The notes: generated by a model from the letters alone, not told the origin. A stretch of 64,000 nucleotides of DNA from an uncultured Lachnospiraceae bacterium (GCA_900548905.1 URMK01000028.1:1-64000), one strand, 5' to 3'; positions 1 to 8,455 are shown, counted from the stretch's first letter. Translations and numbers: made by a program.

Positions 1-222
1 TGTCCTTTGCAGCGTTAGTACTGCTGCGTTTTTGGCCGAGCGAGAGCGGCCCCTGCAAGGAACCTTGCAGCACTGCCGCCCCAGGGAAAAGGAGGGGAGG
101 GAGATGCCACCGGACACAAGGGGCCGTCTGAACTGTTACGGTTTGGCGGCCGGCCGGTAAGCGCAGTTGTTGGGAATCATTGCTGTGCAAGGGGAAACAT
201 GATAGAATAGGAGGAAAATACA
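1..222. other. 5' edge region with strong hairpin, no gene seen
   Basis: No convincing open reading frame lies here. A perfect 8-bp inverted repeat (CTGCAAGG at 53-60, CCTTGCAG at 63-70) is nested inside GCGGC at 46-50 and GCCGC at 75-79, so a long hairpin is likely. It may end the gene left of the window or be part of a leader for the regulator at 223. AGGAGG at 209-214 is the ribosome site of that regulator. I could not match the region to a known riboswitch class. Confidence 0.4.
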
Positions 223-996
223 ATGACGTTATTTCATTATGGCACAAGAGAGGGGATAACGATGATAACATTTGCCGTCTGTGATGACGAAGCCTTTATG
301 CTCCGGGATTTCACCTCCAGGCTTTCCGGCTATATGGAAGAAAGACAGATGGAATTCCGGGTTCAGTGCTATACCGGCGGAAAAAGCCTGCTGGACAGCA
401 AAATACAGTTTGATATGGTGTTCCTTGATATCCAAATGGAAAGCCCGGACGGGCTGGAGACGGCAAGACTGCTCAGACGGAGGGGATATCAGGGCATCCT
501 GATTTTTATTACGGTTTTAAAGGAATGTGTATTTGATTCGTTTGAGGTTCAGGCATTTGATTTCCTGGTAAAGCCAATCGATCCTATCCGTTTCCGGCGT
601 ACCATGGATCGCAGCCTCCAATTCCTGGAGCAGACCGGCAGGCAAAATATCGTTGTGCATAGTGGCAGGGATTCCCGAATCCTTTCCTTTTCCGAGATAG
701 TGTATTGTGAAGTCATTGCACGCAAGATTTATCTTCATCTGCGCGGTGGGGAAACGGTTGCTTACTACGATAAGCTGGAGGAATTGGAAAAACGGATGGA
801 CAAGCGTTTTTTCAGATGCCACAGAAGCTATCTGGTTAATCTGGATTTTGTGCGCGGGTGCAGGGACGGATTGGTTATGCTGGCAGAGGGCGGTGAAATA
901 CCTGTATCCCGCCTGCGGGAACGTGACTTCACGAAGGCGCTTTTACTCCACATGAAAGAAAGGCGGCGGGATGGAATGGTTTCTTCTTTTATTTAA
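223..996 (+). CDS. LytTR-family response regulator
   Basis: Cytoplasmic two-component response regulator of the AgrA/ComE/VirR type. The receiver domain spans about residues 14-130, with the acidic pair D21/D22, phospho-acceptor D69 in VFLDIQM and the conserved lysine in FLVKPID. A LytTR DNA-binding domain follows (about 145-245), with the typical FFRCHRSYLVNL stretch. The start at 223 is 8 nt after AGGAGG; an in-frame ATG at 262 (MITFAVCDDE), behind AGAGGGGAT, gives the more usual N-terminus and is a real alternative. The gene overlaps the downstream sensor kinase by 26 bp, so the two are certainly co-transcribed and probably form a pair. LytTR regulators usually bind paired direct repeats upstream of peptide or virulence genes; the target here is unknown. 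Confidence 0.9.
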   Translation: MTLFHYGTREGITMITFAVCDDEAFMLRDFTSRLSGYMEERQMEFRVQCYTGGKSLLDSKIQFDMVFLDIQMESPDGLETARLLRRRGYQGILIFITVLKECVFDSFEVQAFDFLVKPIDPIRFRRTMDRSLQFLEQTGRQNIVVHSGRDSRILSFSEIVYCEVIARKIYLHLRGGETVAYYDKLEELEKRMDKRFFRCHRSYLVNLDFVRGCRDGLVMLAEGGEIPVSRLRERDFTKALLLHMKERRRDGMVSSFI

Positions 997-2284
997 TGTA
1001 GTAACGATTGCGGTACAGGGCATTCTGCAGCTTTTATTTATGGGGCATCTTACAGAAAAACGTGTGAAGCTGCGGCATTTCGCCGTCTGCCTTGCGATGC
1101 TTTATTGTACCGGCTTCACTGATTTCCCGGCGGTATTTCCGGATTCGGATATTCTGCTTAACATTTTGACGCTCTATATCCTGGGACGGCTGGGGCTGAA
1201 AAACAACCGTCCGGTATCCTGTGTAACCGCAGTCCTGGCGGTGTACATTGCACAGCTGTCTTTTGGACTGATGGACTCGGTGACTATGCTGCTTTTTCCC
1301 GTAATACATGAAAATGCCCCGCTGCTGTATCTGCTTATTGTTCTGGCAGCCTTTCTTTCTTCTGCGCTGTGCGCCATCTGCTTTCGGATAATTTCCTCGC
1401 ATATCACTCTGCAGAATCCTCCGCAGGGGCTGTTGACCTGGCTTTTGCTGCCTCCCGGCCTGTTCCTTTTCGCCGTTGAATTCTATATTCTGTCCGTCAA
1501 CTATAAAAGTGTAGTATTGTTTCCGGGTTCGCTGCAGCTGAGTAAACACATTATGCTGCTGCTTCTGCAGGCTCTTGGCCTGGGAGTGCTGTTTTGTTCC
1601 CTCTATGCTTACCGGCGCATCTGTGAAAGTTTTAAGGCGCAGGCGGATCTGGCATTACTGGAACAGGAAACGCATTCCCTGAAAAATTATGTGTCACAGG
1701 CGCAAATGCGTTATGAAAAGACAAGGTCATTCCGCCATGATGTCAGAAATTACCTGTCCGTTCTGGATGGTTTTTTGAGAGACGGCAGTATCGATCAGGC
1801 ACGGGATTACCTGAAAAATCTGGATGCGGCGTCGAGGGAACTTTCTTTTCCTGTTCATACGGGCAATCCGACCGTGGATATTTTGCTGGGAGATAAACTG
1901 GAATTAGCCAAAACAGACGGAACAGCAGTCGACATATCACTTGAACTGCCGCAAGATGGTAGAATAACTGATTTAGACTGGTGTGTTATTTTTGCAAATG
2001 CCCTTGACAATGCGATCCGTGCATGCAGACAGGGGAATAACTCAAAAAGCATACGGATTTCCGGCGAGCAGCAGGGTGATTTTTATATGCTGGAATTCGA
2101 AAATACCTGCCCCGAGGATCAGCCGCCGATCCCTGATTTTGGTATCGGGCTTGGCAATATCAAAAGTGTCGCGTTAAAATACGCAGGCGCAGTGACGGCC
2201 GGGCAGCAGCATGGTTTTTTCCGGTTGAATGTGCTGCTGGACATTTCAGTACAGCCAGAAGGCATTTCGAAACAAAGGGCTTGA
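971..2284 (+). CDS. GHKL (HPK10, AgrC-like) sensor histidine kinase
   Basis: Membrane sensor kinase, partner of the LytTR regulator it overlaps. The N-terminal half (about residues 1-215) is a run of hydrophobic segments, probably six or seven membrane helices. A coiled stretch leads to the phospho-acceptor box RSFRHDVRNYL (H256). The ATPase part has the N box ALDNAIRACRQ and a G box GIGLGNIKSV, typical of the HATPase_c_5 (GHKL) family. AgrC-type kinases sense peptides, but no agrB/agrD-like genes are visible nearby, so the signal is unknown. The start at 971 lies inside the upstream gene, behind GGCGGG. Confidence 0.9.
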   Translation: MEWFLLLFNVVTIAVQGILQLLFMGHLTEKRVKLRHFAVCLAMLYCTGFTDFPAVFPDSDILLNILTLYILGRLGLKNNRPVSCVTAVLAVYIAQLSFGLMDSVTMLLFPVIHENAPLLYLLIVLAAFLSSALCAICFRIISSHITLQNPPQGLLTWLLLPPGLFLFAVEFYILSVNYKSVVLFPGSLQLSKHIMLLLLQALGLGVLFCSLYAYRRICESFKAQADLALLEQETHSLKNYVSQAQMRYEKTRSFRHDVRNYLSVLDGFLRDGSIDQARDYLKNLDAASRELSFPVHTGNPTVDILLGDKLELAKTDGTAVDISLELPQDGRITDLDWCVIFANALDNAIRACRQGNNSKSIRISGEQQGDFYMLEFENTCPEDQPPIPDFGIGLGNIKSVALKYAGAVTAGQQHGFFRLNVLLDISVQPEGISKQRA

Positions 2285-2401
2285 AATCATGCGTCTGTTT
2301 TTCTTACAATGAAAGCGCAGGAGGGAATGGGGCATACCGTTGTGTCGTGAGGCTCCTGCCCAATAAAGTGCAAAAGAAAAATAAAAACAGAGGTGATTGG
2401 A

Positions 2402-2728
2402 ATGAACGTAAGCGGAATAAACCAGGCACAACAGCCTGTTACCCCTCAAAAGCCACTGGAAGGATCCAAGCAGGCCGCATCTGAAATCAGGGAGTTGGAA
2501 CAGCAGTTACAAAAACTGGATGCGGAAAAACAGAAAGCCGTCCGGAATAAGGACACCGAAAGAGAGAGGAAACTGGAAAAGCAGATCCAGGAGATTAAAA
2601 AACAAATTGAGCAGCTAAAAAGCCGGGAAACGAACCGGCAGGAGGAAGAGGCGGAACCGGGGAATATCGAAAAAAAGAAAAGCCCGGAAAACACCGGCAA
2701 AGGGAAGTACATAGATGAAATTGCATAA
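2402..2728 (+). CDS. FlxA-like coiled-coil small protein
   Basis: A 108-residue soluble protein. Its centre (about residues 22-80) is a highly charged heptad pattern (ELEQQLQKL, KQIQEIKKQIEQL) that should form a coiled coil. The start MNVSGI plus coiled coil resembles the FlxA-like family (Pfam FlxA), small proteins of unknown function common in Lachnospiraceae. The ATG at 2402 follows AGAGGTGAT; an in-frame GTG at 2393 sits inside that ribosome site and is unlikely. It lies 117 nt after the sensor kinase and may be its target or simply a neighbour. An intrinsic terminator follows. Confidence 0.65.
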   Translation: MNVSGINQAQQPVTPQKPLEGSKQAASEIRELEQQLQKLDAEKQKAVRNKDTERERKLEKQIQEIKKQIEQLKSRETNRQEEEAEPGNIEKKKSPENTGKGKYIDEIA

Positions 2729-2743
2729 AAGATAATGTATCAG

Positions 2744-2774
2744 GCCGCGTTTCCCAGGGAATGCGGCTTTTTTT
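2744..2774 (+). terminator. Intrinsic terminator
   Basis: GCCGC at 2744-2748 pairs with GCGGC at 2763-2767, with partial pairing between, and is followed by a run of T at 2768-2774. It closes the regulator/kinase/coiled-coil unit. Confidence 0.7.
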
Positions 2775-2897
2775 GCGCCATTTTCCGGTGCCAAACCGCG
2801 CAGCCTTTTTTCAGGGAAGAAAGAGAAAAAAAGTCGGGCAAAGCTGCCTGTCTGCTGTTATACTGAAAACATCTTAAGATAACGGGAGGAAAAACAG

Positions 2898-4274
2898 GTG
2901 AATTATTATGAGAGGATCCAGAAAGCTATTGATTTTCTGGAGCATAATCTGGAAAACGATATCAAAGCGGAGGATGCGGCGAAGGAAGCATACATGTCTG
3001 TGTCTAATTTTTACCGTCTGTTCTTTGCCATAACAGGCTATCAGGTAAAGGAATACCTCATCAACAGGCGGATCAGTCTTGCGGCAGAAGATATCCGTAT
3101 TAACCAGATGAAGGTATTGGATGCTGCCGTGAAATATGCCTATACCAGCTCCGATGCTTTTTCCAGAATCTTTAAAAAGGTCACCGGTTATTCTCCGAGC
3201 ACCTATTCCCGGGTGATGGTAAACTACAAATTTGAAAGGATTCATTTAATGGATAAATATTTTGAGATTCCCGATGAGGAAATGAACGAACAATACCCGG
3301 ATATAAAGGTGTTGAAGGAGATGCAGCCCATGCGTGCGGCCTGTTACTGTTATTACGGAAAGAATCCGGAGGACGGCGCGTTTGCTGTCATGAAGGATTG
3401 GGTCATGAGGGAAAAACTGGATATCCGCAGCGGAAATTACCGTATTTTCGGATACAATGCGCCGGACTGTGACCCTTCCGCCGAAGAATACGGCTATGAG
3501 GTATGCGTTACCATACCGGAAGATATGGAAGTGAAGGATGATAACATAAAAACAAAACAGCTGGACGGCGGCCTGTTTGCCGTCATTTCCATCGAACGGA
3601 CGAAAGACGAAGAACTCGGTGAAGGCATCATGCGCGGTTGGAAGCGTTTTTCGAAGTGGCTGGAGGGCAGTAAATATGCATACGGAGATGCGCAGTGGCT
3701 GGAGGAGCATCTCGGTTTCGGAGATTCGTTTGAGCATATCGGCGGCGTGGAGCTTTATATGCCGGTACAGCTGAAAAAGGAAGCCGAAAAGGAGAGGATG
3801 GAAGAAACAGAGGTGCTGGTGGATCCTTTTATGACCGTGGTCTGTACGGCGGTTGGAACAGGGGCGGAAGAAAAGGCAAAGAAACAGCTGTTTGCGTGGA
3901 TGAAGGCGAACGGTATTATGCCGGACACGGAAAAGAACAGGGTTTTTGCTTTTTATAGCTTTGAAAAGCTGGGACAGCCCGATTTCTTTTTCCGGATGTA
4001 TGTACAGATTGCGCCGGACAGGGAAGTGAAGGAGGAAGAAGGGCTGACAAAGGAAGAATTTCCCGGCGGCCTGTATCTGAAACAAAACGTAAAATATAAA
4101 AAGAATGCCCAGTCCTGGTTCCGGTTTATCAGGCATTTGGAAGAAAGTGAAATCTATGGATTTGGCCCGCAGCCGTTTATGGAGCAGTATTTGATAGATA
4201 AGCCGCAAATCGGCAGAGAGACGGAGATTGCACAGTATATGCCTGTAGTAAAAAAGGCAGGCGACGGGAAATAA
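2898..4274 (+). CDS. AraC-family regulator with two GyrI-like effector-binding domains
   Basis: Cytoplasmic transcription regulator of the Rob/SoxS-like class with C-terminal GyrI-like small-molecule-binding modules. Residues 1-105 form the AraC double helix-turn-helix (NFYRLFFAITG and FSRIFKKVTGYSPSTYSR are the recognition signatures). Two GyrI-like domains follow: about 125-285 (starting MQPMRAACYCYYG) and about 305-455 (starting FMTVVCTAVGTGA). One GyrI domain is usual; a tandem pair makes the protein long, at 458 residues. GTG start, 7 nt after GGGAGGA. It probably senses a drug-like or lipophilic ligand; the target is not evident, though it is convergent with a cupin gene. Confidence 0.85.
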   Translation: MNYYERIQKAIDFLEHNLENDIKAEDAAKEAYMSVSNFYRLFFAITGYQVKEYLINRRISLAAEDIRINQMKVLDAAVKYAYTSSDAFSRIFKKVTGYSPSTYSRVMVNYKFERIHLMDKYFEIPDEEMNEQYPDIKVLKEMQPMRAACYCYYGKNPEDGAFAVMKDWVMREKLDIRSGNYRIFGYNAPDCDPSAEEYGYEVCVTIPEDMEVKDDNIKTKQLDGGLFAVISIERTKDEELGEGIMRGWKRFSKWLEGSKYAYGDAQWLEEHLGFGDSFEHIGGVELYMPVQLKKEAEKERMEETEVLVDPFMTVVCTAVGTGAEEKAKKQLFAWMKANGIMPDTEKNRVFAFYSFEKLGQPDFFFRMYVQIAPDREVKEEEGLTKEEFPGGLYLKQNVKYKKNAQSWFRFIRHLEESEIYGFGPQPFMEQYLIDKPQIGRETEIAQYMPVVKKAGDGK

Positions 4275-4286
4275 ATGTGACGCAGT

Positions 4287-4322
4287 GCAGGAAGAGCCAC
4301 AGTTACCGGTGGCTCTTCCTGC
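4287..4322. terminator. Bidirectional terminator hairpin between convergent genes
   Basis: A perfect 14-bp stem (4287-4300 with 4309-4322) and an 8-nt loop sit between the AraC/GyrI gene on the plus strand and the cupin gene on the minus strand. No long T run is present on either side, so termination would rest on stem strength. Confidence 0.7.
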
Positions 4323-4344
4323 ATAAAAACAGAAAATACACGGC

Positions 4345-4812
4345 TTAAGGGAGCGGATTGGGTTCCGGGGACCAGGAGGAATCCAGATCCGTACCTTTGA
4401 AGATCCGCCGTTCCTGATTTGATTTCAGCAGATACATATCCTCATCCGGATAATAGCAGGTATCTTCCTTTTCTGCGGTTCCCGCGTCTAATATAAGCAG
4501 GCTGCCGGATCCTGAATTATAAAAAGTATGCGCGATATTCTCCCCGGCGGGTTTTGCCAAAAAATCCCCCTGCTTCACCGGGATTTCTTCTTCGTTCAGC
4601 CGCAGTATGCCTGTACCGGAAAGAATCAGGAAAAATTCTTCCTGCTGGGAGTGGCTGTGATATTTTGTGCTGAAAGTATGGGGAGGAACGGAATCGATAT
4701 TGACATATAGCTTTCGGCTTCCTGCCGCTTCCCCCAAAGATTTGGTCAGCAGTCCCACGGAATCCTGATAGACGAATTCCCCGGACAGCCGTTCTATGTT
4801 ATGTATTTCCAT
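4345..4812 (-). CDS. Cupin-domain protein
   Basis: A single-domain cupin of 155 residues. The first cupin motif is clear (KYHSHSQQEEFFLILSG, metal-binding His/His/Glu), and the second is around GENIAHTFYNSGS. Small cupins act as metal-dependent isomerases, oxygenases or sugar/ligand sensors, and the exact substrate cannot be read from sequence. It is a single-gene unit: a good promoter lies upstream on the minus strand (4893-4921) and a shared terminator hairpin downstream. Confidence 0.8.
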   Translation of the reverse strand: MEIHNIERLSGEFVYQDSVGLLTKSLGEAAGSRKLYVNIDSVPPHTFSTKYHSHSQQEEFFLILSGTGILRLNEEEIPVKQGDFLAKPAGENIAHTFYNSGSGSLLILDAGTAEKEDTCYYPDEDMYLLKSNQERRIFKGTDLDSSWSPEPNPLP

Positions 4813-4892
4813 TAGTACCCCTTTCTACTGGCTTCAGGTTGTCTGCCGTCCCTGCCGGAACCGCTTACCCTATGCATTATTCCTTTCTTTCC

Positions 4893-4921
4893 ACTCTAAA
4901 GGCAGCGTTACAGGCTGTCAA
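4893..4921 (-). promoter_or_regulatory. Promoter of the cupin gene
   Basis: Read on the minus strand: TTGACA (4921-4916), 17 nt, TAGAGT (4898-4893), about 80 nt before the cupin start. This is a standard sigma-A promoter. Confidence 0.65.
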
Positions 4922-4953
4922 GTCATTATGCTGTTTCCATAGTAAGAACAGGC

Positions 4954-4983
4954 TTGACAGAATCCTTCCGGTCAGAGTATTTT
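4954..4983 (+). promoter_or_regulatory. Candidate promoter of the APH-like/MazG-like pair
   Basis: TTGACA at 4954-4959, 18 nt, TATTTT at 4978-4983, about 120 nt ahead of the gene at 5107. The -35 is perfect and the -10 is weak. Confidence 0.45.
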
Positions 4984-5106
4984 GTAACTAAAGATTATAC
5001 AAGACAGTACCGGATATGGATTGATCCAACCACTTTCCCGGTGCGGGGGACCCGGCATGAATAAGCGGGAAGAAAAGAAGGCCGTTGTGATTATGGAGGA
5101 GGCAGT

Positions 5107-6045
5107 ATGCATGAATTTGATTTTGAAACGGTTATTCCAATTGAAAAAGGCTGGTCGGAAGATAAAAAGTACCGGGTGGAGAAAAAGGATGGGAGATGTT
5201 ACTTGCTCCGCGTTACTCCTATACAGCGGTACGAGACCAGAAAAGCCCTGTTTGCCATGCTGGAACGGGTGGCACAGCTGGAAATACCTATGTGCAAGCC
5301 TATTGAATTTGGCATATGCAAAGACGGGGTCTATGCTCTGCATACCTGGATTAATGGGAGTGACGCCGGGGATGTGATTCCCATTTTACCGAAGAAAGAG
5401 CAGTATGCTTCCGGGGTGAAGGCAGGGGAAATACTGCGTAAAATACATGCCATTCCGGCGCCGGATACACAGGAACAATGGAGCAGCAGATTTAACAGGA
5501 AAGTGGACGAGATCCTTCATCGCTATAGGGAATGTCCGATTCATTTTCAAGGGGATGAAGCGCTTATTACATATATTGAAAATAACCGCAGTTTGCTGGA
5601 AAACCGCCCACAGTGCTTTCAGCATGGAGATTATCATATCGGGAATATGATGGTACAAAACGGCTCGCTTACCATCATTGATTTTGACCGTTACGATTTC
5701 GGGGATCCGTGGGAAGAATTCAACCGAATTGTATGGAGTGCGCAGACAAGCCCCTGTTTTGCGGCAGGACAAATCGACGGATATTTCGATGGCAGACCAC
5801 CGACGGAATTCTTCCGGCTGCTTTCCTTCTATATTGCCTGCAATACGCTTTCTTCCATTTATTGGGCCGTTCCATTTGGTCAGGAGGATATTGATGTTAT
5901 GATGAAACAATCCCAAAACGTCCTTTCCTGGTATCGCAGCATGGATAATATAATTCCATCCTGGTATCGAAAATACGAAGAAAGTGCAAAGGGACAAAAA
6001 AAGATAGGAAAAAAGATAGAGGAGGCGGGACGGAATCATGAGTGA
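5107..6045 (+). CDS. Aminoglycoside phosphotransferase (APH)-fold kinase
   Basis: A 312-residue cytoplasmic kinase of the APH/choline-kinase superfamily. The catalytic loop is FQHGDYHIGNMM (H173, D175, N180), followed by the metal-binding IDFDRYDFGDPWEEF. Members phosphorylate aminoglycosides, macrolides, choline, fructosamine or homoserine; the short form with the PIEKGWS(E/D)DKK opening is common in Firmicutes and usually not a proven resistance gene. The ATG at 5107 follows GGAGG at 5097-5101. It overlaps the MazG-like gene by 8 bp, so both are made from one message. Confidence 0.8.
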   Translation: MHEFDFETVIPIEKGWSEDKKYRVEKKDGRCYLLRVTPIQRYETRKALFAMLERVAQLEIPMCKPIEFGICKDGVYALHTWINGSDAGDVIPILPKKEQYASGVKAGEILRKIHAIPAPDTQEQWSSRFNRKVDEILHRYRECPIHFQGDEALITYIENNRSLLENRPQCFQHGDYHIGNMMVQNGSLTIIDFDRYDFGDPWEEFNRIVWSAQTSPCFAAGQIDGYFDGRPPTEFFRLLSFYIACNTLSSIYWAVPFGQEDIDVMMKQSQNVLSWYRSMDNIIPSWYRKYEESAKGQKKIGKKIEEAGRNHE

Positions 6046-6364
6046 TTTTGGATTTCAGGAGATGCAGGCAATTCAAAAGCAGCTGCAGGAAAAATATAAA
6101 GACAAGTGGGGCGGGTTATCTCCAAAGAAGGGACGTGATTCCCTGCTTTGGATGATGATAGAAGCAGGGGAAGTGGCGGATGTAATCAAGAAACAGGGAG
6201 ATGAGAAAATAGTTGGTGATGAACAGGTCAGGAGTCATTTTATAGAAGAACTCTGCGATGTGATGATGTATCTGAATGATGTTATGATCTGCTACTCCAT
6301 TTCGCCGGAGGAACTGGCGGAAACTTATCGGGAAAAGCATAACAGGAATATGAAACGATGGTAA
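6038..6364 (+). CDS. MazG-like nucleotide pyrophosphohydrolase
   Basis: A 108-residue all-alpha NTP pyrophosphohydrolase (MazG/dCTPase type). The metal-binding signature is visible as EAGEVADVIKK and, one helix later, EELCDVMMYLNDV (E..ED pattern). Such enzymes clean up non-canonical or surplus (d)NTPs. It is translationally coupled to the APH-like kinase and ends in a very strong terminator. The C-terminus (YREKHNRNMKRW) is the usual ending of this subfamily, so the gene is intact. Confidence 0.8.
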   Translation: MSDFGFQEMQAIQKQLQEKYKDKWGGLSPKKGRDSLLWMMIEAGEVADVIKKQGDEKIVGDEQVRSHFIEELCDVMMYLNDVMICYSISPEELAETYREKHNRNMKRW

Positions 6365-6373
6365 ATGACGGCG

Positions 6374-6406
6374 CCTGTGGTTTTGAGAAGAAACCACAGG
6401 TTTTTT
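6374..6406 (+). terminator. Intrinsic terminator
   Basis: Perfect 10-bp stem (CCTGTGGTTT at 6374-6383, AAACCACAGG at 6391-6400), 7-nt loop, then six T. Textbook rho-independent terminator after the MazG-like gene. Confidence 0.92.
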
Positions 6407-6463
6407 AGTAGGATAAAGCCGGATTGGTAAAACTAATAATTTTGAGGGATATAATAAAATAGG

Positions 6464-6492
6464 TTGACATATCTAACTGTAATATTTATAAT
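6464..6492 (+). promoter_or_regulatory. Consensus promoter of the pentose-phosphate operon
   Basis: TTGACA at 6464-6469, exactly 17 nt, TATAAT at 6487-6492: a perfect sigma-A consensus. Transcription should start near 6499, leaving a leader of about 150 nt before rpiA. The -10 is embedded in a palindrome (separate entry), so the promoter is probably repressed. Confidence 0.85.
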
Positions 6493-6498
6493 TACAGT
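6476..6498. promoter_or_regulatory. Palindromic operator over the -10 of the rpiA promoter
   Basis: ACTGTAAT (6476-6483), 7 nt, ATTACAGT (6491-6498): a perfect 8-bp inverted repeat centred on the spacer/-10 of the promoter. The position is that of a repressor operator. No regulator gene sits beside it, so the protein is unknown. Confidence 0.6.
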
Positions 6499-6651
6499 AA
6501 CACCCGTGAATACAGTAAACCAAAAACAGGGTTATCCCTGCATAGACAGCAGGTTTTATAAATACAATAAATCTGACAGGCAAGGAAATCCGGGCGGGAA
6601 AGGATAATCGTTCAGGCCTGTCTGAACAGTTAGAGGAAAGGAAGGCCCAAT

Positions 6652-7359
6652 ATGGATAACAGGGAAAGACAAAAGGAAGCGGCGGCAAAGGCGGCGGCAG
6701 CCATTCTCCGGGATGAAATGACCGTGGGGCTGGGAACCGGTTCCACAGCCTATTATTTTATACAGGAAGCGGGGGCCATGGTACGCGCTGGAGGAAGGCT
6801 GTGGGCCGTGGTTACCTCAGAAGCCACGGGAAAGCTTGCGGCTGCATTCCATATTCCGGTAATCTCACCGGAGGAAGCGCAGACCGTTGATCTGGCGGTG
6901 GATGGAGTGGATGCGGTGGATACGGACTTCCGTGCGGTAAAAGGCGGGGGAGGCGCTCTTCTCCGGGAAAAAATCGTGGCCTGGAAGGCAAAGCAGGTTA
7001 TCTGGATTATGGATGAAAGCAAACCTGTTAAAAGTCTTGCCGGTATTACGTTGCCGGTTGAGGTCCTGCCCTATGCAGCTGCCTGGGCAGGTGCTGCTGT
7101 AAGGGAGCTGGGGGGAAATGCAGTGTGCCGGCAGCGGGATGGAAAATCATTTTTTACCGATAACGGAAATATGATATTGGATGTAGTGTTTCCAAAAGAC
7201 AGGGATCCCGGAATGGCCGCAGAAGCGGTCAGGCAGATACCGGGAGTCCTGGAAACCGGTTTTTTTGACCGGATGTGCAGCCGGGTTCTTATCGGTACCG
7301 GCGGCGGTGTCCGGGAGCTGGTGAATCCCTATAAGGAAAAAATCCCGTTACAGGGGTAG
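6652..7359 (+). CDS. rpiA: Ribose-5-phosphate isomerase A
   Basis: Interconverts ribose 5-phosphate and ribulose 5-phosphate in the cytoplasm. At 235 residues it has the normal length for RpiA. The phosphate/substrate loop VGLGTGSTA (about 24-32), the catalytic-acid region DGVDAVD and the KGGGGALLREK motif are all present. The ATG at 6652 follows AAAGGAAGG. It is the first gene of a four-gene cluster (rpiA, lactonase, gnd, zwf) that holds every enzyme from glucose 6-phosphate to ribose 5-phosphate, driven by the promoter at 6464. Confidence 0.93.
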   Translation: MDNRERQKEAAAKAAAAILRDEMTVGLGTGSTAYYFIQEAGAMVRAGGRLWAVVTSEATGKLAAAFHIPVISPEEAQTVDLAVDGVDAVDTDFRAVKGGGGALLREKIVAWKAKQVIWIMDESKPVKSLAGITLPVEVLPYAAAWAGAAVRELGGNAVCRQRDGKSFFTDNGNMILDVVFPKDRDPGMAAEAVRQIPGVLETGFFDRMCSRVLIGTGGGVRELVNPYKEKIPLQG

Positions 7360-7444
7360 GACAGCCGGGACGGAAAAACGGGTATACGTAAGCAGGCAGG
7401 TATGCATTGGCAGCGGATAGATAAAAGGAATCGCAGGTGGGAAA

Positions 7445-8455
7445 ATGCAGGAAAAAAAGTATAAAAACAGCCGGATTGTAAACGGTTATATAGGGACGTA
7501 TTTTTCAGAAAACAGCAAAGGGGTCTACCGGTTTGCCTTTGATGAAGAGAGCGGGAAGCTGACAGATCCTGAACTGTTTTATGAGGCCAGGGATGCCAAG
7601 TGGGTATCCGCCGGCCCAAACAGGATCTGTTTCCCCACGGAGGAAAACGGCCGTGCGGGAACCTGTTTCCTGGAACTGGAAAACGGGCGGATAAGGCATG
7701 CGAGGAAAATACTGGAGGAATCCCATACGCCCTGCTATCTTCTGCAGGACGGGGATTATGTATACACGGCCAATTACCACGACGGCACGGTTATGGTCTA
7801 TCATTTGCAACGGCAGGTTCCCGGGATCCGGAAACGGATCGAAACCGGGGAAAAGGCCGGCTGCCATCAGATTCTACTTCACGGCCCATGGCTTTTGGTG
7901 CCGTGTCTGGAACAGGGCCGGATACGGATTTTCGACAGGGAAAACGGCTTTGAATCGGCAGGGGAAATCCTTTTTCCGGAGGGGAGCGGGCCAAGACATG
8001 GGGTTTTTGACCGCGCCCACAAAAGGCTGTATGTAGTGAGCGAATGGAGTAATGAGCTTTTTATTTTTGCAGCAGATAAAAAGGAATTCCGGCTGATCCG
8101 CTCGCTTGTGCTTTTGCCGGGGGAAGGGAACGCGGCGGCTGCCGCCATACGGCTGTCGCCGGGGGAAGAATCCCTGTATATTTCGGTGCGGGGGCCTGAT
8201 ATTCTACTAAGAGTGGATATCCGCGGGGATAAGCCGGTTTTGAAAGACTATGCAGCAAGCCAGGGCGTGCACCCCCGGGATTTTATACTCAGCGAGGACG
8301 GCCGTTTTGTCCTGGTTGCCAACCGGCAGGCAGGCGGGATTGTGTCTCTGGAAAGGAATCGGCAAAGCGGGAAAATAGAGGGGATCAGAAGCCGGATTCT
8401 ACTACCGGAAGCGGTTTCGGTAGTGTTGGATAAGCCGGGAATCCCACAGGAATGA
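7445..8455 (+). CDS. pgl: 6-phosphogluconolactonase, beta-propeller (YbhE) type
   Basis: Hydrolyses 6-phosphogluconolactone to 6-phosphogluconate. The protein (336 residues) matches the seven-bladed lactonase family (Pfam Lactonase): repeated GTY/GxYRFAFDEESGKL-type blades, and the family end HPRDFILSEDGRFVLVANR. This is not the NagB-like DevB type. The ATG follows AGGTGGG. It lies 85 nt after rpiA and 67 nt before gnd, and its place between rpiA and gnd/zwf supports the function over other lactonase-fold roles. Confidence 0.85.
   Translation: MQEKKYKNSRIVNGYIGTYFSENSKGVYRFAFDEESGKLTDPELFYEARDAKWVSAGPNRICFPTEENGRAGTCFLELENGRIRHARKILEESHTPCYLLQDGDYVYTANYHDGTVMVYHLQRQVPGIRKRIETGEKAGCHQILLHGPWLLVPCLEQGRIRIFDRENGFESAGEILFPEGSGPRHGVFDRAHKRLYVVSEWSNELFIFAADKKEFRLIRSLVLLPGEGNAAAAAIRLSPGEESLYISVRGPDILLRVDIRGDKPVLKDYAASQGVHPRDFILSEDGRFVLVANRQAGGIVSLERNRQSGKIEGIRSRILLPEAVSVVLDKPGIPQE

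Noticed and set aside
1..222. A riboswitch (cobalamin or similar) before the LytTR regulator
   Set aside because: GC-rich hairpins are present but none of the conserved riboswitch boxes could be matched.
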